23,775 bases of DNA from Carnobacterium_A sp036639135 (lineage in GTDB: Bacteria; Bacillota; Bacilli; Lactobacillales; Carnobacteriaceae), in the NCBI GenBank assembly GCA_036639135.1, contig JAVWJE010000019.1:1-23775 (forward strand), read 5' to 3'. The position numbers and the translations under genes were made by a program. Below the pieces are notes generated by a model. It was not told the DNA's origin. It saw only the letters and a list, made by a program, of their open reading frames with translations, and made no database searches. Positions 15,678 through 22,682 of the stretch are shown here, one piece after another (positions within the stretch are counted from its first letter, which is position 1; each line of letters starts with the position of its first letter).

Positions 15678-17144
15678 CTATATTTTCAATTTATTGATGC
15701 GAGATTTAATTTGAATCATGTCAAATTGCGAATAAAATTCTGAGATAATGTAAATTTCTGTTGCTTTCATATAGTAATTTGATGAAAAATTAGTGGTTAT
15801 GACTAAATCATAGGTGTGATTTTCTCGATATTCTTCAACCGTTATACCAATAATATTTTTTAAATTTAATAGTAACGTTTGCGTCAAAAACTCCGCATGC
15901 ATATCCATTAAGTTCAAGTCAATCCCTATTAGTAATTCTTTTGAAATATTAAAATCAACAATAGATAACGCAGTCGAATACTCTAACAAGGTCAGCCTTT
16001 GCAGAGAATCTATTGGAGAATTTATTTTCCCAACCGTTTCTAATGCCGTACTTAATAATTGTCTAGATAATTTTTCTAGATTTTTCCCCCACACTTCACT
16101 TTCTTTTGCTGTGAATTCTGACGAATCATTCATTTCTAATGCTCCTTCAAAAAAATACAGTGTCCCGTTAATTTGTGATAGGTAGAAAGTGATTTTTCTT
16201 TCTAGTGCAATGGTTGGTTTAGTCGGAAGATAATACAATAAAATTGTTTCTCTTAAAAGAGTGTCTACTAAAGCTGTTGGCGTTCTACGACTTCTAACCA
16301 AATCATAGTTAATGAAATCTTTCTCTGATAAAATGGATTGAGAAGTTAAAAATATAAAATGAATCATACTTTCTTCTTCTTCTACCTCTATAGAATAGCG
16401 ACTAGAGTATAGAAGAATTAATTGTCTAACTTGTTTGTATAAATGATCATTTTTATAGGGTTTCATTTTTTGTAGTATCGTGTTGTGAATTTTTTTAGTC
16501 ATAGCTGTTCGTTTTTTACTAATAGCAAACCATAAGCTTACACGCATTCTACTAAAGGAACTAATTTTAATATCTAACTCTTTTTCAAATCCATTTATTA
16601 AATTTTGATTTTGGCTCGTTAGTATAGCCTTTTGGAATTCTTCATACGGTGTTAGAAACCAATATACTTGAAAATAAAAATAACGAATTTGCAATTCTTC
16701 ACCTTGCAGTTGTCCATTTTTTATTTGAATAGAGAACTCTTTAAGTAAAACGTTGAGTTCTTTAATTTTTCGAAACAAAGAAGATTCACTAATAGAAAGG
16801 TCACTAATAATCTTTACTACTGTGAATTCTTGATACTTAAAGATATAATCAATTAGCTGGTACTTCAACGATTGTTTAACATAACCGGCATACACGGTTT
16901 CAATTGAAAGGTGATTGTTTAAGAACAATTCTACCCATGAACCATCTAACTCAACTCGACAATCTACATGATAGTCTTGTAAATGATCGTTGATTTCTTC
17001 TAGATAATTTTCTAATGAAGCTTTGGATACTTTACTGTCTTTGCGTAAATTTTCGTAAGATATTTTTCCTCCTTCTTTTATTATTTTTTTTAAAATACTC
17101 AGTTGAATGGCTTCTTTTTTTTCTAAAAAATCTTCAATTTTCAT
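15678..17144 (-). CDS. Mga-like helix-turn-helix transcriptional regulator
   Basis: The 488-residue protein has the Mga/AtxA-type layout. An N-terminal winged helix lies at about 27-57 (ISYENLRKDSKVSKASLENY) and a second HTH at about 105-135 (FTVVKIISDLSISESSLFRK). A long helical middle resembles PRD domains, and the EIIB-like C-terminal segment includes YDLVITTNF. Such regulators are often controlled by PTS phosphorylation, but clear phospho-histidines cannot be assigned here. The ATG at 17144 lies nine bases after the stop of the flavoprotein gene, so the two are probably one transcript. The regulator sits directly upstream of glpK in the same direction, which makes the glp operon or its own operon plausible targets. 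I infer this from position only. Confidence 0.82.
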   Translation of the reverse strand: MKIEDFLEKKEAIQLSILKKIIKEGGKISYENLRKDSKVSKASLENYLEEINDHLQDYHVDCRVELDGSWVELFLNNHLSIETVYAGYVKQSLKYQLIDYIFKYQEFTVVKIISDLSISESSLFRKIKELNVLLKEFSIQIKNGQLQGEELQIRYFYFQVYWFLTPYEEFQKAILTSQNQNLINGFEKELDIKISSFSRMRVSLWFAISKKRTAMTKKIHNTILQKMKPYKNDHLYKQVRQLILLYSSRYSIEVEEEESMIHFIFLTSQSILSEKDFINYDLVRSRRTPTALVDTLLRETILLYYLPTKPTIALERKITFYLSQINGTLYFFEGALEMNDSSEFTAKESEVWGKNLEKLSRQLLSTALETVGKINSPIDSLQRLTLLEYSTALSIVDFNISKELLIGIDLNLMDMHAEFLTQTLLLNLKNIIGITVEEYRENHTYDLVITTNFSSNYYMKATEIYIISEFYSQFDMIQIKSRINKLKI

Positions 17145-17153
17145 CCTATTTAC

Positions 17154-18467
17154 CTAATCTTTCATCAAGCCGAGTTGATTGGTTATATCATAAACAGCAG
17201 TCCATGAAGCATGGAAAAAATAATCTTTTTGGGCTAATTCAGTAACGGTCATTCCCATTTGAATACTTAATGATAACGTATTTATTTTTTCTAATATATC
17301 TGCTTTCGAAATCAATTGTGCACCTAATATTTTTCCTGAGACATCATTATAAATGAGTTTGCCATGAATGAGGTCTTGCTTATGAAACAAAGAGGCTGGC
17401 TGAGTAACATGATTGACCGCTATTTCTTCATCAAAAAAGATGCTTTCTGTTTCTGTCATTCCTACGCTAGCAATATAATATCCAAAAACTTTGGTCCCAA
17501 TCGTACGAGCAGTCCCAATAAATTTAGTTTGAGGTTTTATTAAATTATCTACGACAACAACCCCTGTTCGAACAGCATTGTTTGTCAATGAAATATAAAA
17601 AGTATCCTTAGATAAACTAGATGGCATCTGAATAGAATCACCAATTGCAAACACATTATCTACTGACGTTTTTAAATACTCATCCACAAAAATAGCCCCA
17701 TCTTCATGACAGCGCACTTTAGTATCAAGGTACGGGATATTCGGTTTCACGCTTAACGCAAAAACAGCACAATCACTTTCTACCTTAGAATTTTGAGTTT
17801 TGAGAATCAAGCGTTCTTCAACTTCTTGAATTGCTTTTACCGTTTCATTAAAATGCAAAATCACACCTTGATTTTCCATTTCTTTTAAAAGAGGTGCTAT
17901 CATTTCTGGATCAAAATATTTCACTAAAATCCCATTCATACTTTCGATTAGTTGAACGTGTTTCTTTTGATTGATTAAACAATCTGCCATCTCAATACCT
18001 ATTTGGCCGCCACCAACTATCGTAAAATCCTGATTCGTCTTTACTAATTCTAAGGCAGCTTTCGTTTTTTCCATTGTTTTATATTTTAGTATTCTGTTTG
18101 ACTCAATTCCTTCAATTCGATAAGAATTCTGGACTGACCCTGTTGCTAAAATCAACTTATCATAAGAGATAACCGCTAATTTATCCAGCTTTCTATAAGT
18201 TAATTGTCGGTTACTCGTATCCATATTTTCAACTGTCGAATCTAATTGAACTTGAATATTTCGTTTTTCTACTTCTTCTACCGTTATAAAATAAGCTTCT
18301 TTTACATTTTTGATTGTACCATTTAAGATACCGTGTAAAGCCCCTGGGACAAAACCAATATTCCCTTCTTTTTCAAGTAGTGTAATCGTTGCTTTTTCAA
18401 ATTTTTTACGTGCTGTTAAGGCCGCAGTTACCCCTGCAAATGAACCTCCTACAATAACAATATGCAT
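17154..18467 (-). CDS. Nox-family FAD/NAD(P)H oxidoreductase lacking catalytic His and Cys
   Basis: The 437-residue protein has the full two-nucleotide-domain fold of the NADH oxidase/NADH peroxidase/CoA-disulfide reductase group. The FAD motif is VGGSFAG at 6-12, the NAD motif FTIVGGGQIGIE lies near 147-158, the second FAD contact is VFAIGDS near 274, and a dimerisation domain follows. Compared with nox in this window, His10 is Phe10, and Cys42 in SFLSCGIQ is Gly42 in GFVPGALH. Without these it cannot run the sulfenic-acid cycle of Nox or Npx, so another acceptor (quinone, another protein) or a sensing role is possible. The ATG has an AAAGGAGG ribosome site. It lies just downstream of a small membrane peptide gene and is co-oriented with the Mga-like regulator. 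Confidence 0.85.
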   Translation of the reverse strand: MHIVIVGGSFAGVTAALTARKKFEKATITLLEKEGNIGFVPGALHGILNGTIKNVKEAYFITVEEVEKRNIQVQLDSTVENMDTSNRQLTYRKLDKLAVISYDKLILATGSVQNSYRIEGIESNRILKYKTMEKTKAALELVKTNQDFTIVGGGQIGIEMADCLINQKKHVQLIESMNGILVKYFDPEMIAPLLKEMENQGVILHFNETVKAIQEVEERLILKTQNSKVESDCAVFALSVKPNIPYLDTKVRCHEDGAIFVDEYLKTSVDNVFAIGDSIQMPSSLSKDTFYISLTNNAVRTGVVVVDNLIKPQTKFIGTARTIGTKVFGYYIASVGMTETESIFFDEEIAVNHVTQPASLFHKQDLIHGKLIYNDVSGKILGAQLISKADILEKINTLSLSIQMGMTVTELAQKDYFFHASWTAVYDITNQLGLMKD

Positions 18468-18500
18468 GCCAATCCTCCTTTGAAATCTCCCTAAATAAGG

Positions 18501-18512
18501 TAGACTAGTCTA
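18501..18512. promoter_or_regulatory. 12-bp palindrome upstream of the flavoprotein gene
   Basis: TAGACTAGTCTA is a perfect palindrome, 34 bases before the flavoprotein ATG (minus strand) and just past the stop of the small membrane peptide gene. TTGAAA (minus strand, near 18530) lies at a -35-like distance. The core GACTAGTC recurs in the MarR-operon operator at 22197-22208. Regulatory function is inferred. Confidence 0.4.
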
Positions 18513-18527
18513 TTTTTAATTGAGTTT

Positions 18528-18683
18528 TCAAGCCTTCATGACCTTTTTAAACAGGTGATGAATCCGACCTTTTAGAAAAATCTTCACGTTTAACCAAAAA
18601 TACGTTATTGTAAACGAATTCAAGAAAAAAAACACTAAAAACGAATTGATTTTAGGTTTACTTGTTCTAGTTTTTAAAAGCAT
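18528..18683 (-). CDS. 51-residue small membrane protein, unrecognised
   Basis: ATG at 18683 has an AGAGGA ribosome site eight bases upstream. The peptide starts MLLKTRTSKPKIN and has one strongly hydrophobic segment at about 14-33 (SFLVFFFLNSFTITYFWLNV). It ends in a basic tail, KIFLKGRIHHLFKKVMKA. A basic, membrane, basic layout with a Trp/Tyr interface is typical of genuine single-pass micropeptides and less likely by chance. It is followed after 60 bases by the flavoprotein gene in the same direction, so it may be the first gene of that operon. It could tether or regulate the flavoprotein at the membrane, but that is speculation. I do not know its family. Confidence 0.55.
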   Translation of the reverse strand: MLLKTRTSKPKINSFLVFFFLNSFTITYFWLNVKIFLKGRIHHLFKKVMKA

Positions 18684-18769
18684 AGACTCATTCCTCTATC
18701 CTAATTTTAAAAATAAATAGTAAATAGCGTTGACGGGTCCTAGTTAATATGATAGTTTTATAGCAATAA

Positions 18770-18799
18770 CCTTTAACTTAAACCGAGAGTTTAAAAAGG
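18770..18799 (+). promoter_or_regulatory. PyrR-binding stem-loop (anti-antiterminator) in pyr leader
   Basis: A lower stem CCTTT (18770-18774) pairs with AAAGG (18795-18799). After a one-sided bulge an upper stem TTAAA/TTTAA (18778-18782, 18790-18794) carries a hexa- to heptaloop CCGAGAG. The bulged stem and the CNGAGAG loop match the PyrR-binding hairpins of Bacillus and lactic acid bacterial pyr operons. The AAAAAGGA strand (18793-18800) can alternatively pair with TCCTTT (18828-18833) in the terminator, giving the expected antiterminator. A TTGACG (18730-18735) upstream may be the -35 of the operon. Confidence 0.75.
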
Positions 18800-18821
18800 A
18801 CGCGCAAATGTGAGTATTTTT

Positions 18822-18853
18822 ACGCCTTCCTTTAGGGAAAGGTGTATTTTTTT
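18822..18853 (+). terminator. pyr attenuator terminator
   Basis: ACGCCTT (18822-18828) pairs with AAGGTGT (18839-18845, one G-T pair), extended by CC/GG around a TTTA loop, and is followed by seven T (18847-18853). It precedes pyrB by about 55 bases, the position of an attenuator rather than of an upstream gene's end. Transcription would stop here when UMP-bound PyrR holds the upstream hairpin. Confidence 0.8.
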
Positions 18854-18908
18854 ATGCAATGAGCTACCTTTTAACTATGTTCAGTGAGACAAAAAAAGGA
18901 GGAAGAAA

Positions 18909-19823
18909 ATGAAACATTTAATAGACTCAATGGATCTATCTATTGAAGAATTAGAAGAATTATTTACGTTAGCAAAAGATATTATCAAAAATGAGGATCG
19001 TTATCGTTTTGTATGTGAAAAAAAACTTATGAGTACACTTTTTTTTGAACCAAGTACCCGAACAAGATTTAGTTTTGAAGCGGCTATGTTACGACTTGGT
19101 GGAAAAATCATTGGTTTTTCTGAAGTAAGCTCTAGCTCCGTTTCAAAGGGAGAAAGTCTTCCCGACACCATCCGCACAGTGGGTTCTTATGTTGATTTAA
19201 TCGTTATGAGACACCCTAAAGAAGGCGCTCCAAGATATGCTTCTTTAACATCTGATGTCCCTATTATAAATGCCGGAGATGGAGGACACCAACATCCCAC
19301 TCAAACCCTCACAGATTTATTAACCATTCAAGAAATAAAAGGACAAATAGAAAACCAAACAATTGGATTATGCGGAGACTTAAAATTTGGTCGAACTGTT
19401 CATTCGCTGATAAAATCTCTTTCAAAATACAAAGGAGTTAAACTCATTCTCATCTCCCCTCCTGAACTAAAAATACCAGAATACATTAAAAAAGAAATTT
19501 TAATAAAAGAAAACATTCCATTTGTAGAAGTTGAAACCCTAGAAGAAGTTATGAATGATATTGACGTACTTTATATGACAAGAGTACAAAAAGAACGATT
19601 CTTCAATGAGGCTGACTATGTTAGATTAAAAGATACGTATATATTAGATAATAAGAAATTACTTTCTGCTAAAGAAGATTTAGCTATTCTCCATCCTCTT
19701 CCTAGAGTAAATGAAATTAGTCCAGAAGTTGACTCTGATCCTAGAGCCGTTTATTTTAAACAAGCGAAGTATGGAATGTACGTACGAATGGCACTTATTA
19801 TAAAAATGTTGGGGGCGATTTAA
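18909..19823 (+). CDS. pyrB: Aspartate carbamoyltransferase catalytic subunit
   Basis: The 304-residue enzyme joins carbamoyl phosphate and aspartate, the committed step of pyrimidine synthesis. The carbamoyl-phosphate loop STRTR is at 49-53 (FFEPSTRTRFSFEAA), the partner-subunit loop SSSSVSKGES has Lys80, and HPLPRVNEI near 260 closes the active site. The sequence resembles the E. coli/clostridial type that pairs with PyrI, rather than the stand-alone type of Bacillus, which fits the gene that follows. AGGAGG precedes the ATG. It is first in pyrB-pyrI-pyrK-pyrD, behind a PyrR-type attenuator, and its stop overlaps the pyrI start by one base. Confidence 0.96.
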   Translation: MKHLIDSMDLSIEELEELFTLAKDIIKNEDRYRFVCEKKLMSTLFFEPSTRTRFSFEAAMLRLGGKIIGFSEVSSSSVSKGESLPDTIRTVGSYVDLIVMRHPKEGAPRYASLTSDVPIINAGDGGHQHPTQTLTDLLTIQEIKGQIENQTIGLCGDLKFGRTVHSLIKSLSKYKGVKLILISPPELKIPEYIKKEILIKENIPFVEVETLEEVMNDIDVLYMTRVQKERFFNEADYVRLKDTYILDNKKLLSAKEDLAILHPLPRVNEISPEVDSDPRAVYFKQAKYGMYVRMALIIKMLGAI

Positions 19824-20251
19824 TGCTTTATATTGACAGTATAGCCAAAGGAATCGTTATTGATCATATCAGTCCAGGCCATGGTTTCAGAATTTTCCAA
19901 TACTTAAAGCTAGAAAAATCTGATTACACTGTAGCTCTTATTATCAATGCACCAAGTAAAAAGAAAGGAAAAAAAGACGTTATAAAGATTGAAAAACATA
20001 CCGATTTGGATTTAAGGATTATCGGTATTATAGATCCAAATGTAACAATCAATATTATAAGAAATGAGAAAATAGTAGAAAAAATACAACTGTCTCCTCC
20101 AGAGAAAGTTGAAGGCGTTATCCAGTGTAAAAATCCTCGTTGCGTTACATCTTCAGAGAAAAATGCCATTCAAACTTTTAGTCTCTTAGATAAAGAAGAA
20201 CTTAGTTATAAATGCGATTATTGTGACACTATCTACAATTGGGAATCTTAA
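19823..20251 (+). CDS. pyrI: Aspartate carbamoyltransferase regulatory subunit
   Basis: The 142-residue chain binds nucleotides and a structural zinc and assembles with PyrB trimers into the allosteric holoenzyme. The N-terminal nucleotide site IDHISPGHGFRI has Asp14-His15, corresponding to E. coli Asp19-His20. The C-terminal zinc ligands are Cys102, Cys107, Cys131 and Cys134 (C-x4-C and C-x2-C). It starts inside the pyrB stop (TAATG), so translation is coupled. A regulatory subunit is normal in enteric bacteria and many clostridia but uncommon in Lactobacillales as far as I know. That suggests an ancient clostridial-type pyrBI pair or transfer. Confidence 0.95.
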   Translation: MLYIDSIAKGIVIDHISPGHGFRIFQYLKLEKSDYTVALIINAPSKKKGKKDVIKIEKHTDLDLRIIGIIDPNVTINIIRNEKIVEKIQLSPPEKVEGVIQCKNPRCVTSSEKNAIQTFSLLDKEELSYKCDYCDTIYNWES

Positions 20252-20289
20252 ACGCAATACTAGTAGTTTTTATAAGGAGGTATGGATAA

Positions 20290-21024
20290 ATGAAGAAAGG
20301 CTTTGAATCTCTTAAAATCGTATCACATAATGAAATTTCTACTACTATCTTTGAAATAAAACTAGAGATAGCAAACACAGACGCGATAAAACCTGGACAG
20401 TTCTATATGATTCGAGGCTGGGAAGCAACTGATCCTTTTTTACCAAGACCACTTAGCGTTGCTGGTGTCGAGGATAATCTTTTAACTTTTCTATACGAAA
20501 TAAAAGGTAAAGGAACACATCTCATCTCTAAGCTTAAACCAGAGGATACTTTGGACGTACTAGGGCCACTTGGAAATGGTTTTACTCTAGAAAATAATAA
20601 ACGGATCGCTTTGATATCTGGTGGAATTGGCATTGCTCCTATGTTGTATCTACTAGAAGAGTTAAATGGGGAAATCGATTTTTATGCCGGCTTTAGAAGT
20701 GATGTCTACTGGACAGAGAAAATTGAAGAACAAGCAAGCAACGTATTTCTCTCAACTGAAGATGGCCGTTTTGGTCACAAGGGTTTTTGTACAGATCAGT
20801 TTGACCCATATAAATATGACCTTGTTTTTACTTGTGGACCGGTTCCTATGATGAAAAAGGTTCTTAGTCTTTGCGAAGGTATCGTACCTGTTCAAGTATC
20901 AATGGAAAGTCGGATGGCTTGTGGAATAGGAGCATGCCTTGGATGCACAGTAGAAACCTCTAGTGGTTTAAAGAGAGTATGCAAAGAAGGTCCCGTTTTT
21001 GAAGGAAAAGAGGTCTTGTTTTAA
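20290..21024 (+). CDS. pyrK: Dihydroorotate dehydrogenase electron transfer subunit (FAD, 2Fe-2S)
   Basis: The 244-residue subunit passes electrons from PyrD's FMN to NAD+. It has a ferredoxin-reductase fold: FAD motif RPLSV at 53-57, nucleotide-binding GGIGIAPM at 111-118, and four cluster cysteines at 211, 216, 219 and 231 (MACGIGACLGCTV, RVCKEGPVF). It is typical in length and works in a PyrD2-PyrK2 complex. AAGGAGG lies before the ATG, 38 bases after pyrI. The stop overlaps the pyrD ATG by one base. Confidence 0.96.
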   Translation: MKKGFESLKIVSHNEISTTIFEIKLEIANTDAIKPGQFYMIRGWEATDPFLPRPLSVAGVEDNLLTFLYEIKGKGTHLISKLKPEDTLDVLGPLGNGFTLENNKRIALISGGIGIAPMLYLLEELNGEIDFYAGFRSDVYWTEKIEEQASNVFLSTEDGRFGHKGFCTDQFDPYKYDLVFTCGPVPMMKKVLSLCEGIVPVQVSMESRMACGIGACLGCTVETSSGLKRVCKEGPVFEGKEVLF

Positions 21025-21947
21025 TGCCTAACTTAGAAGTCACTATTCTAGATGTTTTATTTAAAAATCCAGTTATAACCGCTTCAGGAACTTTTGGCTT
21101 TGGCAGAGAATATGCTGAATATTTTGATCCGTCTCTTCTTGGTGGAATCAGTACAAAAGGTCTTACATTAAATAAAAAAGATGGCAACAAAGGTATTAGA
21201 CTCCACGAAACGGCTTCTGGTTTGTTAAATTCAATTGGTTTACAAAATCCAGGAGTAGATGCTTTTATCCAGGACGAACTTCCTTTTATGAAACAGTTAG
21301 AAACAGTCATTCTTGCAAATGTAGGCGGTGGTTGTCTAGATGATTATCTTAAAGCAGTCGAAAAATTAAATGATACAGCTATCGATATGATTGAACTGAA
21401 TATTTCTTGTCCAAATGTCTCGTCTGGTGGAATGGCTTTTGGTATAAAGTCCGTAGATGCAGAAAAAATCGTTAAAGAAGTAAAAGCTATCTGTAAAAAA
21501 CCGTTAATCGTAAAATTATCTCCTAACGCAGAAAATATTGTTCAGATGGCCGAGTCTTGCGTTCATTCAGGAGCCGATGCCCTTTCTTTGGTAAATACGT
21601 TTAGCGGAATGGCCATTGATATTTTAAAAAGAAAGCCTGTGTTTAATAATACTATTGCTGGTTTATCCGGTCCATGTATAAAACCCATCGCCCTTAGAAT
21701 GGTCCATGAGGTCTCAAAAGCCGTAACTGTTCCAATTATCGGGATGGGCGGTATAATGGACTACCGTGATGCCATAGAGTTTATCATGGCTGGAAGCGAT
21801 CTTATCCAAATTGGAAGTGGTAATTTTATAAACCCAATGATCAGTCTCGATGTTATAAATGAAATAGAAGCATTTATGGATGAGCAAGGAATTAAACAGT
21901 TAAGCGAGATTAAGGGTATTGCTGGAAAAGAATGTTTCTTCAACTAA
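21024..21947 (+). CDS. pyrD: Dihydroorotate dehydrogenase, class 1B catalytic subunit
   Basis: The 307-residue FMN enzyme oxidises dihydroorotate to orotate. The catalytic base is Cys129 in LNISCPNVSSGGMAFG, the mark of class 1 enzymes (class 2 has Ser). FMN-binding residues include TASGTFGFG near 19-27 and the C-terminal GMGGIMDYRDAIEFIMAGS. The adjacent pyrK makes it class 1B, NAD+-linked. It ends the operon; a large stem-loop follows. The other pyr genes (carbamoyl phosphate synthase, pyrC, pyrE, pyrF, pyrR) are outside the window. Confidence 0.96.
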   Translation: MPNLEVTILDVLFKNPVITASGTFGFGREYAEYFDPSLLGGISTKGLTLNKKDGNKGIRLHETASGLLNSIGLQNPGVDAFIQDELPFMKQLETVILANVGGGCLDDYLKAVEKLNDTAIDMIELNISCPNVSSGGMAFGIKSVDAEKIVKEVKAICKKPLIVKLSPNAENIVQMAESCVHSGADALSLVNTFSGMAIDILKRKPVFNNTIAGLSGPCIKPIALRMVHEVSKAVTVPIIGMGGIMDYRDAIEFIMAGSDLIQIGSGNFINPMISLDVINEIEAFMDEQGIKQLSEIKGIAGKECFFN

Positions 21948-22004
21948 TGTAGAATTCTTTCCATTTTTCTATTCATTATTGACTTCTATTATTTTAAATT
22001 CACT

Positions 22005-22076
22005 AAAAAAGTTGTTTTCTGGCTCTTCTTACTTTCTTTGCATAGAAAGTAAGAGAATCTTGGAAATAACTTTTTT
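22005..22076 (+). terminator. Large imperfect stem-loop ending the pyr operon
   Basis: Arms 22005-22037 and 22044-22076 match at 26 of 33 positions, with perfect ends (AAAAAAGTT/AACTTTTTT) and a perfect top (TCTTACTTTCT/AGAAAGTAAGA type). The final six T act as the release tail. It lies about 60 bases after pyrD. Confidence 0.85.
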
Positions 22077-22153
22077 AACTTTACACGTTCTCTCTTTTTA
22101 TAGTATTAGGATTTTGAAAAATCATTCCTAAAAGGTTCAATTAATTTAAATCC

Positions 22154-22182
22154 TTTACATTTCTTATAATATGTATTATATT
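22154..22182 (+). promoter_or_regulatory. Promoter of marR-nitroreductase-ABM operon
   Basis: TTTACA (22154-22159) and TATATT (22177-22182) with a 17-base spacer form a good sigma-A-type promoter, about 75 bases before the MarR ATG. The operators follow immediately downstream. Confidence 0.7.
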
Positions 22183-22196
22183 TATTTAGCGAACAA

Positions 22197-22224
22197 TTGA
22201 CTAGTCAACAATTGATTAATCAAT
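22197..22224. promoter_or_regulatory. Two tandem palindromic operators, probable MarR binding sites
   Basis: TTGACTAGTCAA (22197-22208) and ATTGATTAATCAAT (22211-22224) are perfect palindromes centred 15 bases apart, each preceded by CAATTG. They lie between the -10 box and the MarR gene. This position suits autorepression by the adjacent MarR-family dimer. The ligand and the binding itself are inferred. Confidence 0.7.
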
Positions 22225-22255
22225 CACGGGTTTATTTTTTGAAAGGAGCATTACT

Positions 22256-22663
22256 ATGGATTTAAGAGAGATTAGTAAGCTATTCTATAGCATAAAAATT
22301 TCAAATCAAGAAACGACTTCTTTTTTTGAAAAAGAAACGGGTTTTAGTCTGACTAGGTATGAAATGATGATGTTTATTAAAGAGAAAAAGACCTGCTTAC
22401 AATCAGACATCCAATCAGAGTTAAGAATAGATCGAGCTGCCGTTACTAGGCACCTAAAAATATTAGAAGAGAAAAATTATGTAAAAAGAGAACGAAACGC
22501 TCGCAACAATAGAGAAATTTTTGTTCAAATAACTGAAGAAGCTTTATCTGATTTAGACCACTGTGAGAAAAAACATAATTCTCAAAAAGAACCATTAAAC
22601 ATTTCACTTAACAGTGATGAAGCAGAACTGCTAGCTAATTTATTAAATAAACTAATTAACTAA
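22256..22663 (+). CDS. MarR family transcriptional regulator
   Basis: The 135-residue protein is a compact winged-helix dimer of the MarR type. The recognition segment CLQSDIQSELRIDRAAVTRHLKI lies near residues 47-70, followed by the wing with NYVKRERNARNNREIFVQIT (Asp replaced by Asn at the usual D-x-R position). The ATG has a GAAAGGAG ribosome site. It is first of three closely spaced genes. With palindromes between promoter and start, it most likely represses its own operon and releases on binding a phenolic, quinone-like or oxidising ligand, as relatives do. Confidence 0.9.
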   Translation: MDLREISKLFYSIKISNQETTSFFEKETGFSLTRYEMMMFIKEKKTCLQSDIQSELRIDRAAVTRHLKILEEKNYVKRERNARNNREIFVQITEEALSDLDHCEKKHNSQKEPLNISLNSDEAELLANLLNKLIN

Positions 22664-22682
22664 GAAGAAAGAGGTACACACT

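Larger units (their letters stand above)
21948..22255. other. Spacer between pyrD and the MarR operon
   Basis: The 308-base spacer is accounted for by the pyr terminator stem-loop (22005-22076), then the promoter (22154-22182) and the two palindromic operators (22197-22224) of the MarR operon. No additional gene is seen. Confidence 0.7.

Noticed and set aside
18609..18622. TGTAAACGAATTCA, a 13/14 match to the cre consensus upstream of the flavoprotein gene
   Set aside because: It lies inside the 51-residue membrane protein frame, which explains the sequence, and its position is far from a visible promoter.
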